The notes: generated by a model not told the origin, from the sequence alone. DNA of 64,000 nt from Bacillus haynesii (GCF_001969855.1 NZ_MRBL01000001.1:248001-312000); one strand, 5' to 3'. Counted from the first letter of the stretch, positions 43,694 through 55,014 are shown. A program made the numbers and translations.

Positions 43694-45115
43694 CTATTCT
43701 GCTTCTTTTTTATTAACCTCTCGAATTAAGTCTATAAATTCAGAGTCTTCAACTTCATAAATATGTCCAGGTTTGGTGACACCGGAACCTTTTACTTCAA
43801 TTTCTGGTTTTTCATCAATAAGATCGCCTAAAATTTCCCCATGTTGACTTTCGACTGAAACAATATCATCACTGTTTATTTTATGCTTCCCGCTTGCGGT
43901 ATAGTAAGGGGAAAAACTCACAGTATCCTCTGTTCTGTATCCCGCCGCAGCGGTAATGTCCATTTTCTGAAGCTTTTGATACACCTCAGGGTTGGCAGAT
44001 TTCAAATGATTAATGTCCTCAGTCATCGCCTCACTGTCCATATCAGTGTAGGCATTACTGTAGTCTTTGCCATTATCATTGTTTTTGTTCTCTTCATTAA
44101 AATCTAAATAATCACTCGTGTCAGTAGTATTCCTTCCTGCAGCATTGTCTGCGATCCAGCGTGCTCTGTTAGCCCCAATAGCTAAGAGATTTTTATCATA
44201 CGGGGTTCCAATTGTTGTGATGCTTCGCACATGATCAGGGTAATCCATCGCAAATTGCAGTGATCTTCTCCCGCCATAACTGTGGCCGAACATATCGATC
44301 TTTGTCGTATCATTCATTAGCCCCATTTCATTCAGCTTTTCAGCTAAATCGTCGCTTGTCGCTTGGCGATGTTCATTCATATATTCTGTATCATAAACAA
44401 TATGGAGGCGTCCGTTTGTGTTAAAGGTGTCCACTTTTTTTATCTTTTCATATGAATCTTCCTCATATATTATCCCATCTTTATCAATAAACCTATATAC
44501 CCTTTTACCTCCGTCATTCGGGACATAGATAATAAGATCACCCTTCTGTGCAGCCTCTTTTACACTTTCATAGAAACCATTCCCACTATCCTCAATCCCA
44601 TGCACATAAACCGAAACATTCTTATAATCCGAAAAGTCACCTTTCACGTGATTAACCGAATTATACAAGATTGAGATGTCTGTCAAGGCTTCGCGCATTG
44701 GGGCGCGGTGGGTGCGGGCGACATTGCTGAAATCTTGTTCCACCTGATCAAGGCCATTTTTTAGATTCTCGTATTGGCTAATTAAAAGAACGACGTCACT
44801 CGTAATATTGTTGCGTTTCTGTATGTCTTCCGGTGAGGGGTCTTCCATAGACTCAAACTTGCGTCTGGCATTCTCCTGACAATCTTTTAAATCCTTTATC
44901 CAATCGTTGATTTCCGATTTGATATCAGCCACATTAAAATCCATTACGTTTTTTGATACAAAGTTCGGAAGTTCTTTATTTTCTATCGAAACCCATATTT
45001 TATTAAAAGCTTCAAGCAAACGGCTGGATTGAGCATGCTGCAGCATTCGATTTGCTCTTCTTTCATGGCTTTTGATAATATTTGTGATTTCTGGCTCTCT
45101 ATTATAATATGCCAT
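43694..45115 (-). CDS. Alpha/beta-hydrolase (lipase-like) protein with helical N-terminus, T7SS effector candidate
   Basis: 473 residues. Residues 1-155 are predicted helical without a signal peptide. Residues about 165-430 form an alpha/beta-hydrolase: oxyanion region VYVHGIEDSGNG, nucleophile elbow G277-H-S279-Y-G-G282, TTIGTPYDK, and a candidate acid/His pair near N414-SDD and SQH425GE. The gene is preceded by DUF4176 and WXG-like genes and followed by a lipoprotein gene. In S. aureus a T7SS phospholipase (TslA) is encoded with small helical adaptors and lipoprotein immunity proteins; this locus has the same parts, though here the helical part is N-terminal. GGAAGGGAA precedes ATG 45115. 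Confidence 0.75.
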   Translation of the reverse strand: MAYYNREPEITNIIKSHERRANRMLQHAQSSRLLEAFNKIWVSIENKELPNFVSKNVMDFNVADIKSEINDWIKDLKDCQENARRKFESMEDPSPEDIQKRNNITSDVVLLISQYENLKNGLDQVEQDFSNVARTHRAPMREALTDISILYNSVNHVKGDFSDYKNVSVYVHGIEDSGNGFYESVKEAAQKGDLIIYVPNDGGKRVYRFIDKDGIIYEEDSYEKIKKVDTFNTNGRLHIVYDTEYMNEHRQATSDDLAEKLNEMGLMNDTTKIDMFGHSYGGRRSLQFAMDYPDHVRSITTIGTPYDKNLLAIGANRARWIADNAAGRNTTDTSDYLDFNEENKNNDNGKDYSNAYTDMDSEAMTEDINHLKSANPEVYQKLQKMDITAAAGYRTEDTVSFSPYYTASGKHKINSDDIVSVESQHGEILGDLIDEKPEIEVKGSGVTKPGHIYEVEDSEFIDLIREVNKKEAE

Positions 45116-45133
45116 AACTCTAGTTCCCTTCCA

Positions 45134-45778
45134 TCATTTCACTCTTTGCAGTTGTTGTGAAATTACGTTATCGACACGCTTTAATTCCTTAACGATGTTT
45201 TTAGCGTTTGCCGAAAGTTCTTTGACTCTTTTTTTAAGCTCCGTCATGATCGATTTGATGTGCGACTTTGCGTCAGACCAGACGTCATCAAATTTTTCCC
45301 ACGGAAATTCTGTTTCATACATCATTTCTCTGAGCATTGTGTCAAAATGGTGCAAAACTTCATCAAGTGTGGATAGATTTGTTTCAAATTTTCCGGTTGC
45401 CTGGTGTAACGATTCACCGTTTACTTTAATTTCACTTTGAACTCTTTCAGCCGAAAACGTATGGTTTCTTTCTGAGCGTGACTGCGGCTGAACATTGGCC
45501 GGTTTGTCGGATTCGTCCGTCAGTTCGACCGCTTTTGCAAAACAGCGCACACTGTCGGCAAAATATAATAAACAGCTGCTCGCTTTACTGAAAAAGTTGA
45601 TGTTGTCGCTCATTTTTTTCTGAAGCGCTGCGGCGGCTTTTCCGCTGTGCCGGTCTAATTCTTCACGAAAAAACACCATGTTCTCAAATACATGGCTAAA
45701 GGCGTTTTCCAGCTGACTAATGGTCCCCGCTGCCTTGTGTGAAAGTTCTTTATTGAAGCGAAAATGTCCCATCGTCAT
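45134..45778 (-). CDS. Helical WXG100/LXG-adaptor-like protein
   Basis: 214 residues, nearly all helical: two coiled-coil-prone regions (about 5-90 and 120-214) joined by a polar linker (SDKPANVQPQSRSERN). No signal peptide or membrane span. Its ATG overlaps the DUF4176 stop by four bases (ATGA). Size, helical hairpin character and position between DUF4176 and the effector fit the small partner proteins that accompany LXG-type T7SS effectors. A strict WXG turn is not seen (only FDDVW), so the family assignment is tentative. Confidence 0.65.
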   Translation of the reverse strand: MTMGHFRFNKELSHKAAGTISQLENAFSHVFENMVFFREELDRHSGKAAAALQKKMSDNINFFSKASSCLLYFADSVRCFAKAVELTDESDKPANVQPQSRSERNHTFSAERVQSEIKVNGESLHQATGKFETNLSTLDEVLHHFDTMLREMMYETEFPWEKFDDVWSDAKSHIKSIMTELKKRVKELSANAKNIVKELKRVDNVISQQLQRVK

Positions 45779-46071
45779 TGCTCCTTATTTTCGTTTTTTC
45801 CTGCTTCAGCTTCTGTTAGCAACTCATCAAGCTGCAATTCTTTTTGGTCGACATATCCGTAATGGTACACAACTTCTATATCTTGTTTATTAAATAAAAC
45901 TAGCTGCTCTTTTGGATCGGTAAATCCGTTTGGATAGTCGACAGCTGCATAATCTCTGATGACATGGTTTGTCTCAGAAAACATTTGCCTCCCGATGATA
46001 AGCAGACGTCTTGAATCATTATGTAAGCCGACAACACTGCCGACAGGAAGATAGTTCTTTTTTAACAGCAT
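45775..46071 (-). CDS. DUF4176 family protein (T7SS-associated)
   Basis: 98 residues. LPVGSVVGLHNDSRRLLIIG, then VIRDYAAVDYPNGFTDPKEQ, LVLFNKQDIEVVYHYGYVDQ matches the DUF4176 pattern (LPIGTVV-L...R-MIIGR...DY---YP-G----E---FN--DI--V---GY-D). Genes of this family commonly head LXG toxin operons in Firmicutes. First gene of the four-gene minus-strand unit. Function not established. Confidence 0.78.
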   Translation of the reverse strand: MLLKKNYLPVGSVVGLHNDSRRLLIIGRQMFSETNHVIRDYAAVDYPNGFTDPKEQLVLFNKQDIEVVYHYGYVDQKELQLDELLTEAEAGKNENKEQ

Positions 46072-46325
46072 AATTGATTATCCCTCTTTTTCTCTGAAAT
46101 TGGACATATATACAAGTTGTAAAAACATAGGAAAATCATAGCAAAAAAGTTTCATTCCATTCAACGAACTAAAGTACCGTGAAATTATACCTATTTAAAT
46201 TAGAGACTTTTGATTTAACGTTCGCTCTTTACGTAAGATTTGTCGGTGTCATTAGTATGTTACAGTGAGGCCTTAGCACTGAAACGATTCATTATACTTA
46301 CGGGAACTTCCAGATAAAGTTTCAC

Positions 46326-46349
46326 AAAAAAACCGCCATAATAGGCGGC
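46326..46349 (-). terminator. Terminator behind the gene remnant at 46351
   Basis: CCGCC and GGCGG around ATAATA, followed on the minus strand by T7. Confidence 0.75.
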
Positions 46350-46350
46350 A

Positions 46351-46480
46351 TCATGAAGATATAAAGCGCAATCGCTTACGATTTTCCTCTAATAAAAAGA
46401 ATCTTATCAACTTCCATTTTTCGTCTGTTGTTCTGTACATCGTCACTTCAATCATTTTTCCCGCTTGAAAAGCCGGCTTT
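46351..46480 (-). pseudogene. Orphan 3' end of a lost gene
   Basis: The minus strand reads KPAFQAGKMIEVTMYRTTDE then KWKLIRFFLLEENRKRLRFI SS and TGA (46351-46353), directly followed by a terminator. No start or ribosome site upstream, and a TGA stops the frame at about 46484. Codon use is protein-like. Probably the tail of a gene lost when the neighbouring locus was rearranged. Confidence 0.5.
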
Positions 46481-46562
46481 CAAAGACTAAGCAACAAGCG
46501 CCCTGCACCCTCTCCTAGACATGACTTCATTTGAAAAATTATTGTGAAAATATATTTTTAGC

Positions 46563-46591
46563 TTGAATTTTACACCATCTCGAGATAAAAT
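46563..46591 (+). promoter_or_regulatory. Promoter of the guanine riboswitch-nupG unit
   Basis: TTGAAT (46563-46568), 17 bases, TAAAAT (46586-46591), ending 23 bases before the aptamer. Confidence 0.7.
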
Positions 46592-46614
46592 ACAGACAAA
46601 ATAATAGAAGCTCA

Positions 46615-46689
46615 CTTCTTGTATATAATCAGTAATAGGGTCTGATTGTTTCTACCTGGCAACCGTAAATCGCCAGACTACAAGGAAGT
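46615..46689 (+). ncRNA. Purine (guanine-type) riboswitch
   Basis: CTTCTTGTATATAATC opens the aptamer; GTTTCTACCTGGCAACCGTA and AATCGCCAGACTACAAGG follow. These are the conserved J1/2, L2/L3 loop and J3/1 segments. The discriminating base in GACTAC is C, so the ligand is predicted to be guanine/hypoxanthine rather than adenine. Ligand binding should promote the terminator downstream. Confidence 0.95.
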
Positions 46690-46749
46690 TTGAATAGATT
46701 TGATCATGTAAAAAGTGTATTGCGCAAACAATATATCTATTTTTCATTT

Positions 46750-46806
46750 GCTCTTATTTTTCATGCTTTCTTTATCGGAACCCATGAAAAGTAAGAGCTT
46801 TTTTAT
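46750..46806 (+). terminator. Guanine-riboswitch terminator before nupG
   Basis: GCTCTTATTTTTCATG and CATGAAAAGTAAGAGC pair (one mismatch or bulge) around a 20-base loop, then T6. Confidence 0.88.
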
Positions 46807-46834
46807 TTTCAAAAAACATTCGGGAGTTGGCATC

Positions 46835-48028
46835 ATGTATTTTCTCATTAATATTTTAGGCATTTTCATTGTCATGTCTGTGATTTATTTTTGTTCTCCG
46901 CGAAAGAAAAGTGTGAAATGGAGGCCGATTCTCTCCCTTTTCATCGTTGAGCTTTTTGTGACATGGTTTATGCTTGGGACAAAAATCGGCGGATGGGCCA
47001 TCAACCTGATCGCCTCTTTCTTTTCGTGGCTGATCGCTTGTGCAAGCGACGGTATCGCGTTTGCCTTTCCGTCCGTGATGGGCAATGAAACCGTTGACTT
47101 TTTCTTCAGCGCCTTGCTGCCGATTATTTTTGTTGTGACATTTTTTGATATACTGGCTTATTTCGGAATTTTAACTTGGATGATAGATAAGATCGGCTGG
47201 GTGATTTCGAAAGTTTCACGCCTTCCTAAATTAGAAAGTTTCTTTTCGATTCAAATGATGTTTCTGGGCAATACTGAAGCGCTCGCCGTCATTCGCGGGC
47301 AATTGGCCGTATTGAAGGACAACCGCCTGCTGACGTTCGGCATCATGAGCATGAGCAGCATCAGCGGATCGATTCTCGGGTCTTATTTAACGATGGTTCC
47401 TGCGACATACGTATTTACCGCCATTCCGCTGAACTGCTTAAATGCGTTGATCTTGGCCAGCATTTTAAACCCGGTGGAAGTCACTAAGGATGAAGACATC
47501 ATTTACGTACCGCCAAAAGAAGAGAAGAAGGATTTTTTCTCAACGATTTCAAACAGCATGATGGTCGGAATGAATATGGTCATCGTCATTCTCGCCATGG
47601 TCATTGGATATGTCGCTTTAACCTCATGTTTGAACGGTATTTTGGGCTTGATCGTAGACGGCTTGACGATTCAAAAAATCTTTTCCTACATCTTCAGTCC
47701 GTTCGCATTCCTGCTTGGACTGGCGCCGGGCGACGCGATGTATGTTGCACAGCTGATGGGGATGAAACTCGCCACGAACGAATTCGTCGCGATGATGGAT
47801 TTAAAAACGCAGCTAGACGCGATTTCACCCCATACAGCCGCCGTGGCCACAACATTTTTGACGTCGTTTGCCAACTTCAGCACAATCGGGATGATCTATG
47901 GAACGTACAATTCCTTATTTAACGGAGAAAAATCGGCGATTATCGGGAGAAACGTGCGGAAGCTCCTTGTCAGCGGAATAGCGGTGTCGCTGTTGAGCGC
48001 GGGGATTGTCGGGCTGTTTGTGTGGTAA
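46835..48028 (+). CDS. nupG: Purine nucleoside transporter NupG
   Basis: 397 residues from ATG 46835 (ribosome site CGGGAG), equal in length to B. subtilis NupG (YxjA). Concentrative nucleoside transporter family with Gate/Nucleoside-recognition repeats: FFSIQMMFLGNTEALAVIRG, SMSSISGSILGSYLTMVPAT, TTFLTSFANFSTIGMIYGT. Imports guanosine/inosine with protons. The open frame extends upstream to 46715, but that part lies in the riboswitch expression platform. Control by a guanine riboswitch fits its role. Confidence 0.95.
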   Translation: MYFLINILGIFIVMSVIYFCSPRKKSVKWRPILSLFIVELFVTWFMLGTKIGGWAINLIASFFSWLIACASDGIAFAFPSVMGNETVDFFFSALLPIIFVVTFFDILAYFGILTWMIDKIGWVISKVSRLPKLESFFSIQMMFLGNTEALAVIRGQLAVLKDNRLLTFGIMSMSSISGSILGSYLTMVPATYVFTAIPLNCLNALILASILNPVEVTKDEDIIYVPPKEEKKDFFSTISNSMMVGMNMVIVILAMVIGYVALTSCLNGILGLIVDGLTIQKIFSYIFSPFAFLLGLAPGDAMYVAQLMGMKLATNEFVAMMDLKTQLDAISPHTAAVATTFLTSFANFSTIGMIYGTYNSLFNGEKSAIIGRNVRKLLVSGIAVSLLSAGIVGLFVW

Positions 48029-48052
48029 TCGGATTTTTAATCAATCATTTCT

Positions 48053-48083
48053 TAACTTGCCATTCACGTGGCAAGTTTTTTTG
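48053..48083 (+). terminator. Terminator of nupG
   Basis: AACTTGCCA and TGGCAAGTT hairpin with T7. Confidence 0.92.
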
Positions 48084-48107
48084 TCCTTTTTGTAAAGTTC
48101 ATTTTAC

Positions 48108-48131
48108 GTAAAGTTAACTTTACTATATAAT
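48108..48131 (+). promoter_or_regulatory. Palindromic operator overlapping a promoter
   Basis: GTAAAGTTAACTTTAC (48108-48123) is a perfect 16-base palindrome that ends two bases before a TATAAT -10 (48126-48131). A further GTAAAGTT half-site lies at 48092-48099. A repressor dimer bound here would block RNA polymerase. No regulator gene is adjacent. Confidence 0.7.
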
Positions 48132-48169
48132 TGGGTAAAAATACAAAACTCTAATAAGGAGGAGATGTC

Positions 48170-48544
48170 ATGGCTTTGCGAAAAATCTATTACATCATTG
48201 GAGGATTGTTTGTCTTTATATTTCTTGCAAAACTGGCCTTCGGTATAGCTGCTGGTTCAATATCTTTAATCGAACTTTTAATGTTTGGCACATTAGCTTT
48301 TTTAAGTTTTGCCGGAGGATACCTCTACCCGCAATTCAAACAAAAGGATGAAAGATCTCAACACATCAGACAAAAAGGAATGCAGTTTTCCATGATCGCT
48401 TTATCTGTGTACCTTTTGGTGCTCATCATCGGAATGCAAATGGGCTTTATCACATTAGCGGGAATTGATGTGATTCGGATATTGGTTTCATTACAGATTA
48501 TCACGGTATTTTCATCATGGATTATTTTATCCAGGAAGTTTTAA
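48170..48544 (+). CDS. Four-helix membrane protein, unknown function
   Basis: 124 residues with four hydrophobic segments (IYYIIGGLFVFIFLAKLAF, LIELLMFGTLAFLSFAGGYL, FSMIALSVYLLVLIIGMQMG, ILVSLQIITVFSSWIILS) and a basic/acidic loop KQKDERSQHIRQKG between helices 2 and 3. AAGGAGGAG precedes the ATG. Such proteins often pair with small XRE-type repressors, but none is present here. The palindromic operator suggests tight repression. Confidence 0.75.
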   Translation: MALRKIYYIIGGLFVFIFLAKLAFGIAAGSISLIELLMFGTLAFLSFAGGYLYPQFKQKDERSQHIRQKGMQFSMIALSVYLLVLIIGMQMGFITLAGIDVIRILVSLQIITVFSSWIILSRKF

Positions 48545-48564
48545 ACTGTTTTTATTCATTATTT

Positions 48565-48592
48565 GAAAAAGCACCCTTGAAACAGGGTGCTT
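48565..48592 (-). terminator. Terminator of katE (bidirectional)
   Basis: AAGCACCC and GGGTGCTT pair around TTGAAACA; a T-rich run follows on the minus strand. It lies between converging genes. Confidence 0.85.
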
Positions 48593-48605
48593 AGAAATCT
48601 CTTCA

Positions 48606-50690
48606 CTATGAAACTTGCCTATCCCAATGGCGGTGCCCGCCGATCGCTTCGACCAGCTTTTTGCCGAAGTCGTCTTTGCTCTTTTCATTACGAGAGGTGA
48701 TAATGCCCGGCTGTGCAGCCGCGTGGGAACCGGCGGCAGACAGCAGGAGATCGATCCCTTTGCCTGAGGCTCCGATCGCTTTATAATGTCCGAATGCTTC
48801 ATTGACAAAATCCGATGCGGCTTTATGCATTTGCAGGCGTTCTATGCTTTCTTGGCCGCCCGGAATGTAAACAGCATCATACAGCACGGAATCGACCGTC
48901 TGCAAAGTGTTTCCGACTTCTATTTCTGTGCCGCCAGCCCCTTTGATCACACCGAGTGCCGAGCTGACAATGTCCGGCATGATGCCGGCTTTTTTGAACT
49001 CTTTCAACACCCGGCTGAGGTCCTCATCATCAAAACCTTGTTCTGCTAATATGGCGACGGTCCTTGTCTGCGGCAGTTTCACCGTGTTTTCCTGGCTGAG
49101 CGCAGGGGATTTGAGCGTCACATTGGAGCCTTCGTCTTTTTCAGGGGGCTCTACGCCTACACCCGCAGCGATTTGCTTGGCAAGCTCCCTGTCAACCCGG
49201 TTAAACATATGAACGACTTGGCGGCGGACATCCTTGCTTTTGACCTTTCCGACTTCAAAGCGGAACGCTGAAATGATATGTTCTTTTTCAACGGGAGACA
49301 TGCTGTTCCAAAACAGCTTCGCTTGCGAATAGTGATCGTTAAAGCTTTCGCTGCGCTGGCGGATTTTTTTGCCCTCGACTTTTTCCTCGTAGTGCACATA
49401 TCCGCCTTCTTCTTCTGAAGCAGGCGCCGGATCGTTGTTTTGCAGCGAATTTTTATGATAAGCGACAGGCCCTTTGTTAATCGTCATCCTGTGATAGCCG
49501 TCATACTGGTTGTTATGGAACGGACAAACCGGCCTGTTGATCGGAATTTCGTGAAAGTTTGGCCCTCCCAATCGGATCAGCTGTGTGTCCGTATAAGAAA
49601 AGAGCCTGCCTTGCAAAAGCGGATCGTTTGTGAAATCGATCCCCGGAACAACATGGCCCGGATGGAAAGCGACCTGTTCGGTTTCGGCAAAAACGTTGTC
49701 CTGGTTTCGATTCAGCGTCATTTTGCCGATGATTTTGACAGGGACCATTTCTTCCGGCCAAAGCTTTGTCGGGTCAAGGATATCGAAGTCAAACTTGAAC
49801 TCGTCTTCTTCGTCAATCATTTGCACGCCGAGCTCATACTCCACTTCATCGCCTCTTTCGATCGCTTCCCACAGATCGCGGCGGTGATAGTCGGGATCTT
49901 TTCCGGCGATTGTCTGCGCTTCGTCCCAGACGAGTGAATGGACGCCGAGGACGGGCTTCCAGTGAAATTTAACAAAGCGCGCCTTGCCTTCTTCATTTAC
50001 AAACCTGAACGTATGAACGCCAAAGCCTTCCATCATCCTGTAGCTTCGCGGAATCGCCCTGTCAGACATCGCCCACATGATCATGTGAGCCGTTTCTTCA
50101 TTGTTGGCGACAAAGTCCCAAAACGTATCGTGCGCCGTAGAAGCCTGCGGCATTTCGTTATTCGGTTCCGGTTTAAAGGCGTGCACCAGGTCAGGGAACT
50201 TGATGGCATCCTGAATGAAGAAAACGGGGATGTTGTTGCCGACAAGGTCGTAGTTCCCTTCTTCTGTATAAAACTTTGTCGCGAATCCTCTGACATCGCG
50301 GACAGTGTCACCCGAGCCCCTGGAACCCGCTACAGTTGAGAACCTGACAAACACCGGTGTTTTCACTGACGGATCTTGAAGAAACTTTGCTTTCGTATAT
50401 TCCGTCATCGGCTCGTAAACCTGGAAATAGCCATGCGCGCCAAAACCCCTCGCATGGACGACGCGCTCCGGAATCCGTTCATGGTCAAAATGGGTCATTT
50501 TTTCACGGAAATGAAAGTCCTCCATCAACGTCGGACCGCGCACGCCTGCTTTTAAGGAGTGCTCATCTTCAGATACGCGCAAACCTTGGTTCGTCGTCAT
50601 TTTTTTGCCCCGGTTGTCGGACCGGTACTGTTCGAGTTGTTGATCCTTGCTGTGCTCATTGACTTTGCGGCGGCCATCATTGTTATTCAC
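48606..50690 (-). CDS. katE: Large-subunit catalase (HPII type)
   Basis: 694 residues. Clade 2 catalase: catalytic His in the ARGFGAHGYFQVY region, VRFSTVAGSRGSGDTVRDVR, the heme-ligand Tyr in LFSYTDTQLIRLGGPNFHEI and NNQYDGYHRM. The last 150 residues are the flavodoxin/GATase1-like extra domain (TVAILAEQGFDDEDLSRVLK, VYIPGGQES) typical of large-subunit catalases. Degrades hydrogen peroxide in the cytoplasm. Preceded by a SigB-type promoter, so it is a general stress gene, like B. subtilis katE. Confidence 0.97.
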   Translation of the reverse strand: MNNNDGRRKVNEHSKDQQLEQYRSDNRGKKMTTNQGLRVSEDEHSLKAGVRGPTLMEDFHFREKMTHFDHERIPERVVHARGFGAHGYFQVYEPMTEYTKAKFLQDPSVKTPVFVRFSTVAGSRGSGDTVRDVRGFATKFYTEEGNYDLVGNNIPVFFIQDAIKFPDLVHAFKPEPNNEMPQASTAHDTFWDFVANNEETAHMIMWAMSDRAIPRSYRMMEGFGVHTFRFVNEEGKARFVKFHWKPVLGVHSLVWDEAQTIAGKDPDYHRRDLWEAIERGDEVEYELGVQMIDEEDEFKFDFDILDPTKLWPEEMVPVKIIGKMTLNRNQDNVFAETEQVAFHPGHVVPGIDFTNDPLLQGRLFSYTDTQLIRLGGPNFHEIPINRPVCPFHNNQYDGYHRMTINKGPVAYHKNSLQNNDPAPASEEEGGYVHYEEKVEGKKIRQRSESFNDHYSQAKLFWNSMSPVEKEHIISAFRFEVGKVKSKDVRRQVVHMFNRVDRELAKQIAAGVGVEPPEKDEGSNVTLKSPALSQENTVKLPQTRTVAILAEQGFDDEDLSRVLKEFKKAGIMPDIVSSALGVIKGAGGTEIEVGNTLQTVDSVLYDAVYIPGGQESIERLQMHKAASDFVNEAFGHYKAIGASGKGIDLLLSAAGSHAAAQPGIITSRNEKSKDDFGKKLVEAIGGHRHWDRQVS

Positions 50691-50749
50691 TTGTCATCCC
50701 TCCTCATTTTTATTCCCTATGTAGTTGATCTGGAATGCTATTTTATGAT

Positions 50750-50775
50750 TTACCCTGTCTGTCAGCGAGTTAAAC
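50750..50775 (-). promoter_or_regulatory. SigB-type promoter of katE
   Basis: Minus strand GTTTAA (50775-50770), 14-base spacer, GGGTAA (50755-50750). This fits the general-stress SigB consensus GTTTAA-N12-14-GGGTAT with one mismatch. Confidence 0.8.
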
Positions 50776-50868
50776 TCTTTTAATAGATTTAAAGTTTTGG
50801 ACAAGAAGCGATCGACTGATAACTTCTTGCCCTCTCCTCCTTGTGACAACTACACAAGAAAAAACGAA

Positions 50869-51321
50869 TTAAACCGATTTTAAGGGTACACATATTTCAC
50901 AATACGGATTGTTCACCATATCCCCCATGTATTTTTCCATCATTGGTCTATTGTCCAATTGATATTCATTGTTTTGCAGGGATGAAAAAATATCAGAATA
51001 TGCTTTTTGAATATCTTCCGCTGTATGTTTAACATCGTAAATCAGGTATTGTCCGCCGGAAATTTCGCCTTCAAAAACTGAATCATCGACTTGATAATCA
51101 TGCGGTATCACAATACAAGCATCAAATCGACAATGATCAGGCAGTGTTGTTTCCGGGTTATCTTGTGGAATCGCAAACAGAATGGCAGACTCAAGAAGAT
51201 CTTTTTTCTTAGCCCATTTTTTCAACTTCTCCATTACCTCAATATTGGCAGGACCGTAGGGACCAACTCTTCGCATATAAGCAATGCGATAGTTTGGAAG
51301 TGTTTCGATTTTGAATGTCAT
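50869..51321 (-). CDS. GyrI-like/AraC effector-binding domain protein
   Basis: 150 residues from ATG 51321 (AAGGAAAGAAAGAACC before it). IETLPNYRIAYMRRVGPYGP at the N-terminus, FAIPQDNPETTLPDHCRFDA, and the C-terminal PYCEICVPL are the SHS2-repeat pattern of the GyrI/SbmC small-molecule-binding family. No DNA-binding domain is fused. Members bind drugs or hydrolyse cyclopropanoid toxins; this one is uncharacterised. Confidence 0.85.
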   Translation of the reverse strand: MTFKIETLPNYRIAYMRRVGPYGPANIEVMEKLKKWAKKKDLLESAILFAIPQDNPETTLPDHCRFDACIVIPHDYQVDDSVFEGEISGGQYLIYDVKHTAEDIQKAYSDIFSSLQNNEYQLDNRPMMEKYMGDMVNNPYCEICVPLKSV

Positions 51322-51443
51322 AGGTTCTTTCTTCCTTTCCTCATTGTTGTTCGTTCCGTTTCGAATGTAACACGCTTTAAAAAGATATACATTCATATTT
51401 TTAAAAATCTTCTGTAAATTTTAAAATGATTATTTTCAAACTA

Positions 51444-51482
51444 AAAAGAGGATATTCAGAGATTATCTGAACATCCTCTTTC
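51444..51482 (-). terminator. Terminator of bglH
   Basis: AAAGAGGATATTCAGA and TCTGAACATCCTCTTT form a long stem with one mismatch; a T-run follows on the minus strand. Confidence 0.88.
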
Positions 51483-51487
51483 TTTGT

Positions 51488-54761
<3,274 letters not shown>

Positions 54762-54805
54762 TCATCTCCTGTCTCTCCTAAAGCCCTATCAAGCTGTTAA
54801 AAAAT

Positions 54806-54851
54806 AAAAAACCTAAACTAAAGCCAGTACAAAGAAGGCTTAGTTTAGGTT
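54806..54851 (-). terminator. RAT-associated terminator 2 (bglP-proximal)
   Basis: On the minus strand AACCTAAACTAAGCC pairs with GGCTTTAGTTTAGGTT, then T6. It shares bases with RAT 2. Confidence 0.92.
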
Positions 54852-54875
54852 TTGCCTGCCGAACAGTAACAATCC
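54844..54875 (-). ncRNA. Ribonucleic antiterminator (RAT) 2
   Basis: Minus strand GGATTGTTACTGTTCGGCAG followed by GCAAAACCTAAA: the LicT/SacT/BglG-type RAT. It overlaps the terminator stem. Confidence 0.92.
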
Positions 54876-54897
54876 CGTTTTAAGACATGATGAAAAT

Positions 54898-54961
54898 AAA
54901 AAAACCTAAATCACTGTGAAAAACAAGGGCATAAGAATCCCGCTCACAGTCATTTAGGTTT
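54898..54961 (-). terminator. RAT-associated terminator 1 (promoter-proximal)
   Basis: On the minus strand AACCTAAATGACTGTGAGCG pairs at its outer part with CACAGTGATTTAGGTT, then T7. Confidence 0.9.
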
Positions 54962-54985
54962 TGCCTGCATGATCAGTAACAATCC
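54953..54985 (-). ncRNA. Ribonucleic antiterminator (RAT) 1
   Basis: Minus strand GGATTGTTACTGATCATGCA followed by GGCAAAACCTAAA. It is a second RAT with the same consensus as RAT 2, 110 bases upstream of it. Confidence 0.92.
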
Positions 54986-55014
54986 TAACAACCTGTATAA
55001 GTTGATGTAAGTAA

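Noticed and set aside
46715-46834. Upstream extension of nupG by 40 codons
   Set aside because: This DNA is the riboswitch terminator; B. subtilis NupG starts at the MYFLIN equivalent.
49440-49937. 165-codon plus-strand frame opposite katE
   Set aside because: Antisense shadow within the intact catalase gene.
54806-54985. Repeated blocks that might be a mobile or CRISPR-like repeat
   Set aside because: They are two RAT/terminator units of the LicT type.
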